NCBI GenBank assembly: GCA_028681035.1
Contig: JAQUJJ010000035.1
Location: 1 to 29,388, forward strand
Direction of reading: 5' to 3'
Length of the DNA stretch: 29,388 nt
From: Candidatus Cloacimonadota bacterium
GTDB lineage: Bacteria > Cloacimonadota > Cloacimonadia > Cloacimonadales > Cloacimonadaceae
Part shown: positions 7,996 to 16,629 of the stretch, piece after piece
Position numbering within the stretch: the first letter of the stretch is position 1
Layout of the letters: every line of letters starts with the position of its first letter
Program-made: the position numbers and the translations under genes
Notes under the pieces: generated by a model
Database searches by the model: none
The model's input: the letters and a program-made list of their open reading frames with translations, nothing else
What the model was told of the DNA's origin: nothing

Positions 7996-8529
7996 ATGCT
8001 TTCTAACCTTATGCTAACAGTACCTTTTTTTCATCGGGAGTTGCTATCTAAGCCCGTTTTGACAAGTTTACTCGTCATGGCTGTAAGCTTTGCAGCTTTC
8101 ATTACATGGCTGGTGTTGCTGTCTCAACTAATTGTGTTGGCGGATGGCAAAAAGTCTAAAAAGCGGTATTTAGTTTGGACGTTCATTATTCCTTACCTAA
8201 ACTTGCTTTGGATACCTTGGGCATTGATCTGTAGCAATGGCTGCATAAAAAAAGCTCAGGAAAACTATTACAAAGTTAACGTTTATGAAGCGGCGGTAGG
8301 GATTCATATCTTGTCCATTCCCTTGTTAATATTGTATTTGTTCTGGGGTGTAATCTGCATTATTATGCACAAGCCAATCCTCAATCAGATTAAAGGCATG
8401 GAAGTTTTACTGCCCTCAGGCATTGTGATTATCTGCATTCTGATTGTGGCGTTGTTCTATCTAATTAACCTATCTATCTTTGTAACAAAAATGAGGAACC
8501 ACCTGCATTCGAAACCTACTTATCGTTAA
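7996..8529 (+). CDS. Hypothetical four-helix membrane protein
   Basis: A 177-residue protein of unknown function with about four hydrophobic segments: LTSLLVMAVSFAAFITWLVL, a segment around FIIPYLNLLWIPWALI, one around IHILSIPLLILYLFWGVICI, and one around GIVIICILIVALFYLINL. Basic loops (KKSKKR between helices 1 and 2; KMRNHLHSKPTYR at the C-terminus) suggest cytoplasmic ends. No catalytic motif is visible. It lies upstream of typA on the same strand but 127 bases away with a probable separate typA promoter, so a functional link is not implied. Confidence 0.7.
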   Translation: MLSNLMLTVPFFHRELLSKPVLTSLLVMAVSFAAFITWLVLLSQLIVLADGKKSKKRYLVWTFIIPYLNLLWIPWALICSNGCIKKAQENYYKVNVYEAAVGIHILSIPLLILYLFWGVICIIMHKPILNQIKGMEVLLPSGIVIICILIVALFYLINLSIFVTKMRNHLHSKPTYR

Positions 8530-8596
8530 CTATAACATAAAGCCCCTAAAAAAACCAGTTATATTGCTGTAACTGCCACATTCTTCATATCTTGCA

Positions 8597-8625
8597 TTGA
8601 CTAATATGGCACTTTCAGATTTATA
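8597..8625 (+). promoter_or_regulatory. Candidate sigma-70-type promoter of typA
   Basis: TTGACT (8597-8602), a 17-base spacer, and TTTATA (8620-8625), about 30 bases upstream of the typA ATG. Good spacing but imperfect hexamers. Confidence 0.5.
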
Positions 8626-8656
8626 GGTACTAATCTATACAATTTGAAGGATAAAG

Positions 8657-10465
8657 ATGCAGAAAATCAAGAACATAGCCATTATAGCTCATGTGGATCA
8701 TGGGAAAACCACTCTTGTTGATGCGATGCTTCGCCAGGCAGGCGTATTTCGCGAAAACGAACGAATGGTAGAGAGAATAATGGACTCTAACGACATTGAA
8801 AAAGAACGCGGTATAACCATATTTTCTAAAAGTGCTTCTCTAACATATAAAGACTATAAGATAAACTTGGTGGACACCCCCGGTCACTCTGATTTTGGCG
8901 GCGAAGTGCAGCGCATCATGAAGATGGTTGATTCAGTACTTCTGCTGGTGGATGCTTTTGAAGGTCCTATGCCACAAACGAAATACGTGCTTAAAAACGC
9001 CCTCGAAATGGGCTTGAAACCTATTGTAGTAATAAATAAGATTGACCGTCCTCATTCGAGGTCATATGATGTTTTAGACATGATATTCGAGCTGTTTCTG
9101 GAGCTGAACGCTACCCATGAACAATTGGATTTCCCTGTTATTTATGCCTCTGGCAAAGATGGCTACGCTGTGGAAGAATTGAACGATGAACCAAAGAGCA
9201 TATTCCCTTTACTGGACATGATAATTGCCGAAGTACCCGATACTAAAGGTGATATTCATTTGCCTTTCCAGATGCTTACGTCTGCAATTGAATACGATAA
9301 CTACCTCGGCAAAATGGGTACTGGAAAGATACATAATGGCACCATCAGCCAAGGAGAAGAAGTCCTGCTGCTAAAGCGCAATGGAGAAAAGATTCTGTAT
9401 AAAGTTACCAACCTATTTACCTATGAAGGCTTGCAGAAGAAAGAAGTAAAGGTAGCCTATGCCGGAGATATCGTCTCCATAGCAGGATTGGAAAAGATTG
9501 ATATCGGAGAAACCATCGCCAATAAGGACAATCCCGTCGCTTTGCCCAGTATAACTATAGACGATCCCACCATTGCCATAGAATTTGTGATTAACAATTC
9601 TCCCTTTATGGGCAGGTCGGGCAAATGGCTAACTTCCAACAAGATATGGGAAAGGCTGCAGAAAGAACTGCAAACCAATGTGTCTTTGGTAGTGGAAAAA
9701 ACTGATTCCGCCGATACCTTTACCGTTAAAGGAAGAGGTGAACTGCAACTCTCGATACTAATGGAAAGCATGCGTAGAGAGGGCTATGAGTTTCAGGTTT
9801 CCAAGCCGCGGGTTTTATTTAAAGAAATTGATGGCAAAACGTTTGAACCCATTGAACTTGCAGTAATAGACGTAGCAGAAGAATTTGTAGGCACTGTGAT
9901 AGATATGCTGGGAAGACGCAAGGGCGAAATTACCAGTATGACTCCGCCTACCGATGGCTATTCACGCTTGGAATTCAAAGTTCCCGCACGTGGCTTGATT
10001 GGCTGCCGCAATGAATTCCTTACCGAAACTCGCGGAACTGGCATAATGAGCCAATGTTTTTTTGGTTATGAAGAGTATAAGGGCGAAATCACAGGCAGCA
10101 CTCATGGCTCGATGGTAGCCATGGAAACAGGATTGGCTTTGGGTTACTCGCTTAACAATTTCCAACCCCGCGGAACATTCTTTATCAACCCCAATACCGA
10201 GGTTTATGCAGGAATGATAGTGGGGCAGCATAGCAAAGATAAAGACTTGGTGATAAACGTATGCCGTGGTAAGAAACTTACCAACAATCGTGCCGCCGGT
10301 AAAGACGATGCCATTAAGCTTATCCCGCCACGCATATTCACCCTTGAGCAAGCGATGGAATATATAGGAGATGATGAACTATTGGAGATTACTCCAGATA
10401 GTATCCGCCTAAGAAAAAAGATTCTCCATCATACAGATAGAAAACGAAATGAAATAGCCACTTAA
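8657..10465 (+). CDS. typA: Ribosome-associated GTPase TypA/BipA
   Basis: A translational GTPase that binds the 70S ribosome and supports 50S assembly and stress adaptation; cytoplasmic. 602 residues, the usual length. G1 AHVDHGKTT (11-19), G2 region [10 protein letters not shown]3 [12 protein letters not shown] (from residue 73), G4 NKIDRP (127-132). The C-terminal half shows the TypA-specific signatures [21 protein letters not shown] and [20 protein letters not shown]. Start ATG 8657 has GAAGG 6 bases upstream. A strong terminator follows 18 bases after the stop, so it is probably a single-gene unit. Confidence 0.96.
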   Translation: MQKIKNIAIIAHVDHGKTTLVDAMLRQAGVFRENERMVERIMDSNDIEKERGITIFSKSASLTYKDYKINLVDTPGHSDFGGEVQRIMKMVDSVLLLVDAFEGPMPQTKYVLKNALEMGLKPIVVINKIDRPHSRSYDVLDMIFELFLELNATHEQLDFPVIYASGKDGYAVEELNDEPKSIFPLLDMIIAEVPDTKGDIHLPFQMLTSAIEYDNYLGKMGTGKIHNGTISQGEEVLLLKRNGEKILYKVTNLFTYEGLQKKEVKVAYAGDIVSIAGLEKIDIGETIANKDNPVALPSITIDDPTIAIEFVINNSPFMGRSGKWLTSNKIWERLQKELQTNVSLVVEKTDSADTFTVKGRGELQLSILMESMRREGYEFQVSKPRVLFKEIDGKTFEPIELAVIDVAEEFVGTVIDMLGRRKGEITSMTPPTDGYSRLEFKVPARGLIGCRNEFLTETRGTGIMSQCFFGYEEYKGEITGSTHGSMVAMETGLALGYSLNNFQPRGTFFINPNTEVYAGMIVGQHSKDKDLVINVCRGKKLTNNRAAGKDDAIKLIPPRIFTLEQAMEYIGDDELLEITPDSIRLRKKILHHTDRKRNEIAT

Positions 10466-10483
10466 GTTGGTTAAACATATAAG

Positions 10484-10514
10484 GGGTGCCTCATTTGAGA
10501 CACCCTTTTTTTTT
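10484..10514 (+). terminator. Strong rho-independent terminator of typA
   Basis: Stem GGGTGCCTCA (10484-10493) with TGAGACACCC (10496-10505), one C-A mismatch, followed by nine T (10506-10514). It lies between the convergent genes typA and tpx. Confidence 0.93.
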
Positions 10515-10520
10515 GTCAGT

Positions 10521-11021
10521 CTAGTTTAATGCTTTCAATGCAGCCTTATAGTCTGGCTCAATGACTATATCTTCCACTAACTGATGGTAGATTACCTTTC
10601 CATCTTCATCGATGATAATCACTGCTCTGGCAAGTAAGCCCGCCATTGCTCCGTCTATCAGCTCCAAACCATAATCTTTTCCGAAATCACGATTTCTTAG
10701 CTCAGACAATGTGAACAGCCTATCAATCCCTTCCGCAGCGCAAAACCTACCCAAAGCAAAGGGCAAATCTCGCGAGATACCCAGTACTACCGTGTTAGGC
10801 ATATTGGCGGCTTCTGCATTGAATTTGCGTACGCTCGTGGCACAAACTCCCGTATCTATGGAAGGGTATATGTTCAACAGCAACTTTTGACCCTTGAATT
10901 CCGCTAAAGTGTGATCCTGAAGCTTGCTATCAGTTAAAATAAATTCCTTAGCATTCCCCTCGATTCGAGGCAGAGTGCCAATTGTATTTATTGGGTTACC
11001 GTGTAATTTTAGTTTAGCCAT
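10521..11021 (-). CDS. tpx: Thiol peroxidase (atypical 2-Cys peroxiredoxin, Tpx)
   Basis: Reduces hydroperoxides using thioredoxin; a natural partner for the TrxA encoded earlier in this window. 166 residues, like the E. coli enzyme. The peroxidatic Cys60 sits in PSIDTGVCATSVRKFN and the resolving Cys94 in GRFCAAEGIDR, at the spacing of the Tpx family (Cys61/Cys95 in E. coli). The residue two before the peroxidatic cysteine is Gly where Pro is usual (DTPVC), a small oddity. Start ATG 11021 has AGGAGA 7 bases upstream. Stands alone on the minus strand. Confidence 0.95.
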   Translation of the reverse strand: MAKLKLHGNPINTIGTLPRIEGNAKEFILTDSKLQDHTLAEFKGQKLLLNIYPSIDTGVCATSVRKFNAEAANMPNTVVLGISRDLPFALGRFCAAEGIDRLFTLSELRNRDFGKDYGLELIDGAMAGLLARAVIIIDEDGKVIYHQLVEDIVIEPDYKAALKALN

Positions 11022-11088
11022 TTTATCTTCTCCTGTATGTCTTTACTGGATAAGATAAGCTGCATTGCGCAGGATGCAACCTTTTAAC

Positions 11089-11478
11089 GTGAAAGCGATT
11101 TGTGTCTGGAGTCCTCTGTGCGGATGCTAATTGCACATACACCAATAGCTTGGCAGCACACTGCACTTCAGGTCAGAATTTTAATTGTCCGTAGTGAATG
11201 CCCTAGACGATACATTGGACATTACAACACAGCATTATTATGCCCTTGCACCAATCTTTGGTATTACAGAGGAATTTCCTGCGTGATTCCCTCGCTTTTA
11301 CGTGGGGTTCACATGGGGATCACGTGGGAATCACCTGAGGTTTCAGCAAGGAACCCTTTTGTGAGGGTTCTTTTATTTTTGTGTGTTCAATCCTTCTTAA
11401 GTTTTCCCAAACCCAGTATAGTTGAACTTGAGCCTCTTAAATTGGCAATAGCAACATAAGCTTCACAATCGCTTTCAT
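11089..11478. repeat. MITE-like segment flanked by imperfect terminal inverted repeats
   Basis: GTGAAAGCGATTTGTG (11089-11104) and CACAATCGCTTTCAT (11464-11478) are near-perfect reverse complements, 390 bases end to end. There is no transposase inside. A short non-autonomous element is one reading; the target-site duplication was not found by eye. Confidence 0.4.
11266..11340. repeat. Degenerate intergenic repeat with GATTCCC/CACGTG motifs, copy 2
   Basis: Runs ACAGAGGAATTTCCT, GCGTGATTCCCTCG, ACGTGGGGTTCACATGGGG, then ATCACGTGGGAATCACCTG, followed by GCAAGGAA. The same order of motifs is at 1756-1840. GTGATTCCC and GGGAATCAC within it can pair. Confidence 0.5.
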
Positions 11479-11510
11479 TTCGGCAGTAAGAATTTGATAT
11501 TTGCGGGGTT

Positions 11511-11549
11511 GGGCAAAAATATAGGCGGGGCTATAAACCCCACCTATAT
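11511..11549 (-). terminator. Rho-independent terminator of the lspA-porV-like operon
   Basis: Stem ATATAGGCGGGG (11519-11530) with CCCCACCTATAT (11538-11549), one mismatch, loop CTATAAA. On the minus strand it is followed by a T-run (positions 11519-11515 read as T), which places it downstream of the small membrane protein gene. Confidence 0.88.
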
Positions 11550-11572
11550 GCTTAACTAAGTTTGTTTCTATT

Positions 11573-11851
11573 TTAAAAGAAGAACAGCTTAACAGCAATG
11601 GCAATAAGAATGGCTGAGTTAATTGCTAGCCATATTCTTAGTTGGGAAAAGCTTTTTACATACACATCACGGTTAAACTGCACCTTCTTTTCTAAGCGTA
11701 CCAGTAAGTGTTCTATAGTGCCCAGTTTTTCTTGGGATTTATCATTCTTCTTGATGCTCTGGTTGTGATTCGTATCACGACGAAACTGGCGTATTAACTC
11801 GAAAACAAGAGGAATGAAAGCCGGTATGAAACGATTGAAAGCTTTTGCCAT
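11573..11851 (-). CDS. Small hypothetical membrane protein
   Basis: 92 residues, unknown function. The N-terminus (FIPAFIPLVFELIRQFRR) is amphipathic or hydrophobic, the middle is charged with a possible coiled coil (SQEKLGTIEHLLVRLEKKV), and the C-terminus is a membrane helix (IWLAINSAILIAIAVKLFFF). This suggests a tail-anchored protein with a cytoplasmic coiled-coil. It starts 20 bases after the PorV-like gene with a good ribosome site (GAGGAG) and is the last gene before the terminator, so it is almost certainly expressed with the upstream genes. Confidence 0.72.
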   Translation of the reverse strand: MAKAFNRFIPAFIPLVFELIRQFRRDTNHNQSIKKNDKSQEKLGTIEHLLVRLEKKVQFNRDVYVKSFSQLRIWLAINSAILIAIAVKLFFF

Positions 11852-11871
11852 TATTGTCTCCTCACTTCTGC

Positions 11872-12714
11872 TTAAAATTTGTAACCTAAACTGAAGTAAT
11901 GTGTTCCTTCAAGTACTGATTGGTGAGTATAAGAATAATCTACCTCTACGTTTTCCACGTAGAAACTTGCTCCTGCACTATAGGTGGCTGGGTTTTGATG
12001 AACACCAAAGCGCAGCGCAAGAGGTTCAAATACGCGTGCTTCAACCCCACCCATAAATTCTGTTTCATGGGCAAAGTCTTTTTTCAGTTCAATACTGGTG
12101 GTAACTCGATCATAAGGGGTATAGGATATGCCCAAAGCAAGCTTGTTAGGCAGATCAATCTGATTATCCCTTCCCATCTTGGCTTTGTTAATATTTGTTA
12201 CAGCAAAGGCAAACTTTGTCCTTCCATGTAGCCGCGCCATAACACCTAAATCTAAGCCCAACGCAGTGTCATTGTCTTCTCCATCCATAGCCAAGTTATA
12301 GAAATTACCCGTATAACCAAAACTAATCTCGGAATGAACATCTTTAACCAGTGTTATTCCCTGACCAATACTCCATATCTGCTCACTCATCAAGGAATAA
12401 TCTTCGAAATCCACATCCAACATCCGAGCTCCGAAAGCAAGTGTTCCAAGCTTCGCAGGAAGCTGGATACCCACAGCAGCAGTCTTGAATTCAGAAAACT
12501 CCTGGTTGAACAAATTAGCAAAGCCAATTTTAACACCATACTTGGTGGCAGTTAAACCGGCTGGATTGTAGAAGAGGGCATTGGCATCATCAGATACAGC
12601 GGTGAAGGCATTCCCCATGCCACGTGCACGAGAAGAGGGCTGGTAATCATTAAACACCGCTAGCAACAGTGCGGATTGGATCAGAATCAGGCTTACTATA
12701 ATTATCTTTTTCAT
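11872..12714 (-). CDS. PorV/PorQ-family outer-membrane beta-barrel protein
   Basis: 280 residues with a signal peptide (MKKIIIVSLILIQSALLLA) and alternating beta-strand sequence ending in an aromatic residue (FSLGYKF), as in outer-membrane barrels. The signature RARGMGNAFTAVSDDANALF followed by YNPAGL is that of the PorV/PorQ (UPF0164, FadL-like) family. In T9SS bacteria PorV is the outer-membrane partner that receives cargo with C-terminal sorting domains. Here the gene directly upstream (8 bases away) encodes a protein with such a tail, which supports but does not prove a secretion role. A ribosome site GAGGTG precedes the ATG. Confidence 0.82.
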   Translation of the reverse strand: MKKIIIVSLILIQSALLLAVFNDYQPSSRARGMGNAFTAVSDDANALFYNPAGLTATKYGVKIGFANLFNQEFSEFKTAAVGIQLPAKLGTLAFGARMLDVDFEDYSLMSEQIWSIGQGITLVKDVHSEISFGYTGNFYNLAMDGEDNDTALGLDLGVMARLHGRTKFAFAVTNINKAKMGRDNQIDLPNKLALGISYTPYDRVTTSIELKKDFAHETEFMGGVEARVFEPLALRFGVHQNPATYSAGASFYVENVEVDYSYTHQSVLEGTHYFSLGYKF

Positions 12715-12722
12715 GCTTCACC

Positions 12723-14150
12723 TCACTTCAAACGTGACTTAATCACGATGGGTTGCACCGAACGTGCAATGGCACCGTTCTGCCTATTAGCAACTTCCAT
12801 ATTGCAATAATACAATCCTGGAGGAAGTAAATTCATAGAGCCATCCCTACCGTTCCATTCAAATGAATCTATCTGTTGGACAGTTGTAAGCCCTGTAAAG
12901 TTTTTATTCAAGGGAGTGGCTACCACTCTGCCCTGAGCATCGTAGATACGAATTATCGTACGAGCAAGAAAACCACCTTTAGTGCCATACTCAATCTTGA
13001 TCTTTTCGACCATGGGGTCGAATATGTTTTTATCACTGCTGGCTGTTCCAATATTCATGTAAGCAACAAAATTCGCTAAAACAACAGAGAGATTACCATT
13101 TTCAAAAGCTGTCATGGCTATATCGTTATAGCTGAAGCTACTGATTTCAATAGGCACAACACCGTATGTTTGGGGTTCGAGCAGGAGCTTTATTAAAGTT
13201 GTTTCCCCCGCCGCCTCAAGCTGTGCGCCATCATAAGTAATCGTTACAACGTTTCCCACTACGGTATAGGTGGGCATTGTAGGAGTTAACGTGCCACTGA
13301 TATCCACGCCGTTGAAACGAACAATACTTGCATCAATATTCAGTACCAGGCTGTACTTCGTAACGTTCCATTCAGTTTTAAGCTTAGTGGTTTTTACTTC
13401 TAGGCTCGTTACTGAATTTAAGCTACCACTTGCTGATTTTATGCTTATTTTGCTGGCTTCAATGTTGTCTATCTTTACCAAATCGGCAACACTGCGGGGA
13501 AACACCCGGTATTTATCTGTTGCTGAATAATCCACAACGCCTTGAATTTGGTACCATGTATCCCCTACTACGAACTGAGAAGTAGAGTAAGGGTACAAGA
13601 AATCATCAACTTTTGCATTGGTAACGGGGTTGTTAGCATCAGCAATTTCAAGGATGTTAAAATACAGGCTTGGAAGAGTCATAATCTTCACATCAGAAAA
13701 ACGAACCATAACACCTTCCCAAGCTTCAGATATAGTGCTATCATCATAAGGTAGCTGAGTAGTTGTTATCTGACTGATGGGAATAGGATTCCCAGAAGAT
13801 TCCATCTGGTTTGCAGTAAGCAACATTAGCTTGGTAACACCGCTGACTTCTTTCACTGTGCCGCTAAGGATATATATGTCTCCCAATTGCACTGCGTCGC
13901 TTAAGGTGGGATCTGAAACAGATAAGCCGCTCCATCTGCCATCATCTCCAGCAGCAAGAGCGTCGCCTATAAAGAATCCACTTCCACGTTTAATCGCAGT
14001 AACAATTCCTCGAACTTGCACCATCTGGTCCATATAGGGGGAATCGCCATTCGCTAAAGTTGTTTCCTGTATTTCGCGACAGGTGCGTACCTGTGCTGAG
14101 ATTCCTGTGCAAAGCACTAGGACTAAAATAAGCAAAACTACACCTTTCAT
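12723..14150 (-). CDS. Secreted OB-fold / cohesin-like protein with C-terminal sorting module
   Basis: 475 residues, exported (signal peptide to about residue 19, ISAQ). Two segments resemble the YhcR-type OB-fold of extracellular nucleases (about 22-118 and 125-226: VQVRGIVTAIKRGSGFFIGD, WYQIQGVVDY). Residues about 235-355 look like a cohesin-type beta sandwich (SLVLNIDASIVRFNGVDISG and LIKLLLEPQTYGVVPIEISS). Residues about 370-473 are a FlgD-Ig/T9SS-like tail (ARTIIRIYDAQGRVV, FEWNGRDGSMNLLPPGLYYC). No nuclease catalytic domain is present. The ATG directly follows the lspA stop with AAGGAG 6 bases before it. Binding or scaffold role is an inference. Confidence 0.75.
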   Translation of the reverse strand: MKGVVLLILVLVLCTGISAQVRTCREIQETTLANGDSPYMDQMVQVRGIVTAIKRGSGFFIGDALAAGDDGRWSGLSVSDPTLSDAVQLGDIYILSGTVKEVSGVTKLMLLTANQMESSGNPIPISQITTTQLPYDDSTISEAWEGVMVRFSDVKIMTLPSLYFNILEIADANNPVTNAKVDDFLYPYSTSQFVVGDTWYQIQGVVDYSATDKYRVFPRSVADLVKIDNIEASKISIKSASGSLNSVTSLEVKTTKLKTEWNVTKYSLVLNIDASIVRFNGVDISGTLTPTMPTYTVVGNVVTITYDGAQLEAAGETTLIKLLLEPQTYGVVPIEISSFSYNDIAMTAFENGNLSVVLANFVAYMNIGTASSDKNIFDPMVEKIKIEYGTKGGFLARTIIRIYDAQGRVVATPLNKNFTGLTTVQQIDSFEWNGRDGSMNLLPPGLYYCNMEVANRQNGAIARSVQPIVIKSRLK

Positions 14151-14708
14151 TTATATCTCCTTGGTGGTAATTTCTGTTAAGGGGGTTTCGGGATCGGGTT
14201 CGGGAATATCCTTGATGAACAGCATATCCACAATTAGCAAGCACACACCGATAAAGATAGAACTGTCTGCCACATTGAAGATGGGAAATCGCTGCATTAT
14301 AAAATCAGGAAAATCCACACTAATAAAATCGGTAACTCCGCCATAAACAATCCTATCAATAAGATTACCTACTGCCCCGCCTAAAACGAAGCCAAAGGCA
14401 TAAATCTGGATACGGTGTTGGCTACGGCGAAGTAAATATACTATAAAAAAGAGAGCCAAGATAGTAACGGTGATGAAGAATATCCGATTCACAAGGTCGC
14501 TATTAAAACCCAAAGAAAAAGCAGCCCCTGTATTCTGCACATAGATTAACATGAAGGTATCCCCAAAAAAGCCTTTAAGCAAAGGAATACTCTGATGCAA
14601 GTCCATATACAAACGAACCACCGTCTTGCTAAGCTGGTCTAAAACTAAAAGCAGCAGCATAATTAAGACAGCGGGAGCGATTTTTAGTTTGGTTAAAGGT
14701 GGAATCAA
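14151..14708 (-). CDS. lspA: Lipoprotein signal peptidase (signal peptidase II)
   Basis: An inner-membrane aspartyl protease that removes the signal peptide from lipid-modified prolipoproteins. Four membrane helices. The catalytic aspartates are in GNLIDR (Asp118) and FNVADSS (Asp148), matching Asp114/Asp141 of E. coli. The C-terminal tail is acidic (PEPDPETPLTEITTKEI). The start is taken as TTG at 14708, which overlaps the dksA-like stop in TTGA and has GGCGG 8 bases upstream; it gives 185 residues. A longer form from a TTG at 14759 is less likely. Followed without gap by the sorting-tail protein gene. Confidence 0.93.
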   Translation of the reverse strand: MIPPLTKLKIAPAVLIMLLLLVLDQLSKTVVRLYMDLHQSIPLLKGFFGDTFMLIYVQNTGAAFSLGFNSDLVNRIFFITVTILALFFIVYLLRRSQHRIQIYAFGFVLGGAVGNLIDRIVYGGVTDFISVDFPDFIMQRFPIFNVADSSIFIGVCLLIVDMLFIKDIPEPDPETPLTEITTKEI

Positions 14709-15106
14709 CGTCTTTGCCGCCTTTTCTTGTCTTCCATTTTCTCTTTGCAACCAAAGCAATAGGTAGCATAAGGGATTACTTCTAAGCGCGTTTCCTGAAT
14801 ATATTCACCGCACATTTCACAAATCCCGTAAGTTTCATCTGCAATCCTGCGCATCGCATCGTTTAACAGACGAATCTTTTCCCTTTCGCCTTCCATCAAC
14901 ATTACTTTTTGTTCCATCATATTAGTATCCGAGCCTTGATCTGCTTGATGATAAGCATAGCTGGAAAGATCGCCGCTGCTCTCACGAGCACCGATGCTTT
15001 GGTCCTTATTTATGTTTTCTATATAGCTGACACTTTCATGGAGTTCCTTAAGGATAATCTCCTCATAATGCTTAAGTTTTTCAGCACTTAGCTTTTTCGT
15101 TGCCAT
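14705..15106 (-). CDS. DksA/TraR-family zinc-finger protein
   Basis: 133 residues, probably a secondary-channel regulator of RNA polymerase or related general stress factor. A helical N-terminal half (coiled coil), then SSGDLSSYAYHQADQGSDTN (a family signature), then a four-cysteine zinc finger with Cys96, Cys99, Cys117 and Cys120 in CEMCGEYI and YCFGC. The true DksA tip motif DxxDxA is not clearly present, so this is the broader family. A good ribosome site (AAGGAG) precedes the ATG. Gene order dksA-like then lspA is known in several phyla, including FCB bacteria. Confidence 0.88.
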   Translation of the reverse strand: MATKKLSAEKLKHYEEIILKELHESVSYIENINKDQSIGARESSGDLSSYAYHQADQGSDTNMMEQKVMLMEGEREKIRLLNDAMRRIADETYGICEMCGEYIQETRLEVIPYATYCFGCKEKMEDKKRRQRR

Positions 15107-15168
15107 TTATGTCTCCTTTACTCCATACGTAAAAAAATCAGAATAAACAAGTAATATGATCCCGCAAC

Positions 15169-15999
15169 TTATGTCAATGAAAAGTTCTGGGATGCCTCAA
15201 GAATAAATTCTGCCAGGATGTTCCGTAACTGTGAACCTGAAATTCCCGCATGATGACGTATCTCTTCCTGAGAATGCGCTTGCTCGTGAAACAGGTTACT
15301 ATAGTTGGTTACAATTGAATATGCCAAAACCTTCATGCCCGCATGACGTGCGGCTATAACTTCCGGCACAGTGGACATCCCCACCAAATCTGCTCCCAGG
15401 GTTGCGAAAGCCGCACATTCGGCTTTGGTCTCTAGGCTTGGACCGGTTACTGCGAGGTAAACGCCTTTATGGGTTTCGATTCCCTGTTTGGCGGCTATAT
15501 CATCACATAGCTTTCGGAAAGCTGGGTCATAGGGTTGATTCATAGAAGGAAAACGTTCCCCTAGATTTTCATCATTGTGTCCTATCAACGGGTTTGTTCC
15601 CATAAAATTGATATGGTCGCTAAGCTGCACTATGGCACCGGGAGGAAACTCCAATCTCAAACTTCCCGCAGCATTGGTAACAATTAAAGCTTTTACACCA
15701 AGGGCTGCCAGCACTCTAGTGGGATAAACAACCTGCTCCATCGCATAGCCTTCGTAAAAGTGGAATCTCCCCTGCAAAAACAATACGGGTTGTTTGTGTA
15801 TCTCTGCAAGCACCAAAAACCCTTTGTGCGAAGGTGCGGTACTGCTAACAAACCCGGGAATTTCAGAGTATGGTATTTTGCACAGAGCAGGGAAGTATTC
15901 TGCCATATCGCTCAAACCTGTTCCCAGAATAATAGCATACTTGGGAAGCTGTGGCAATATTTCCTTAAGCCATGTAGCGGTTTCGTATAAATTCATCAT
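15169..15999 (-). CDS. Purine nucleoside phosphorylase (trimeric type)
   Basis: Splits purine (deoxy)ribonucleosides with phosphate to base and sugar-1-phosphate; cytoplasmic. 276 residues. Visible: IILGTGLSDMAEY (phosphate loop), PSHKG, GRFHFYEGY, VTNAAGSL, VTGPSLETKAE (Glu190 binds the base), GMSTVPEVIAARHAGMKVL, and IVTNYSN (Asn232). These are the marks of the human/PunA-type trimeric enzymes, not the hexameric DeoD. Start 15999 (or ATG 15996) with AAAGGA just upstream. With tdk, udk and the kinase fusion it forms the nucleoside salvage set of this window. Confidence 0.93.
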   Translation of the reverse strand: MMNLYETATWLKEILPQLPKYAIILGTGLSDMAEYFPALCKIPYSEIPGFVSSTAPSHKGFLVLAEIHKQPVLFLQGRFHFYEGYAMEQVVYPTRVLAALGVKALIVTNAAGSLRLEFPPGAIVQLSDHINFMGTNPLIGHNDENLGERFPSMNQPYDPAFRKLCDDIAAKQGIETHKGVYLAVTGPSLETKAECAAFATLGADLVGMSTVPEVIAARHAGMKVLAYSIVTNYSNLFHEQAHSQEEIRHHAGISGSQLRNILAEFILEASQNFSLT

Positions 16000-16052
16000 A
16001 TCATTCCTTTATGTAGTAATTCGTGCAGACTAACATACGAGGGCGCATGTTG

Positions 16053-16616
16053 TTACGGTTTAACATCCTGTTTGGGTACGATATCTTCTTTTATCTGGCG
16101 AAACTCACTATCGAGCTGTAATTCGCTATCTTTACTAAGCAAGGGGTCTTTACCTATGCGATCCTGAAAGCTTTGCAGCTCCACTCTAAACTGCATAAGA
16201 AACTGTCTTTTCTGTTCTTTCATTTGCAAATACTGGTGCTCAAGAACACTTAAATACTGCTTCGCTTCATGGATTGCCCGTTTAGCCTTTAGTTCTGATT
16301 CATGAATAATATTCTCTGCTTCTTTGCGGGCATTCGCTACAATATCAGCCTTAGTCTTTTCCGCAAACACCAAAGTTCTGCTAATCAGTTCTTCTCTGCG
16401 TTTCAGCTCTTCCACGGCAGATCCAGCTTGCATAGCTTCTTGTTTAACTTCGTACTGCATCTGTTCTCTGCGAGTAAGTTCGCGTTCTTGCTTTTTCTGG
16501 TATTCTTCCAGTTCACTGGCAATCTGCTCCATGAATGCACGTACCTCTTTCTTGCTGTATCCAAACATCTGTCCGGAAAACTCTTGGTGCTTAATATCTA
16601 TGGGAAACAGTGGCAT
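16053..16616 (-). CDS. DivIVA-domain coiled-coil protein
   Basis: 187 residues. The N-terminal module PIDIKHQEFSGQMFGYSKKE followed by VRAFMEQIASELEEY matches the DivIVA/GpsB lipid-binding domain; residues about 30-160 are a long charged coiled coil (KKQERELTRREQMQYEVKQE and onward). DivIVA proteins mark curved membrane and poles and recruit division or wall-synthesis factors. Located 13 bases after yggT; an excellent ribosome site (GGAGGAG) is in that gap. The yggT-divIVA gene pairing is well known from Gram-positive bacteria; finding it in an outer-membrane lineage is mildly unusual. Role in polarity is inferred from family. Confidence 0.85.
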   Translation of the reverse strand: MPLFPIDIKHQEFSGQMFGYSKKEVRAFMEQIASELEEYQKKQERELTRREQMQYEVKQEAMQAGSAVEELKRREELISRTLVFAEKTKADIVANARKEAENIIHESELKAKRAIHEAKQYLSVLEHQYLQMKEQKRQFLMQFRVELQSFQDRIGKDPLLSKDSELQLDSEFRQIKEDIVPKQDVKP

Positions 16617-16629
16617 AATCTCCTCCTGC

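Larger units (their letters stand above)
11022..11572. other. Non-coding stretch with terminal inverted repeats and a shared motif cluster
   Basis: No convincing gene; a 119-codon open frame (11100-11459) has no ribosome site and no recognisable product. The region is bounded by an imperfect inverted repeat (11089-11104 and 11464-11478), contains the second copy of the GATTCCC/CACGTG repeat, and ends in the terminator of the minus-strand operon. Confidence 0.6.

Noticed and set aside
11100..11459. 119-codon open frame after tpx
   Set aside because: No ribosome site, no recognisable domain, and it covers a repeat also found in another non-coding stretch.
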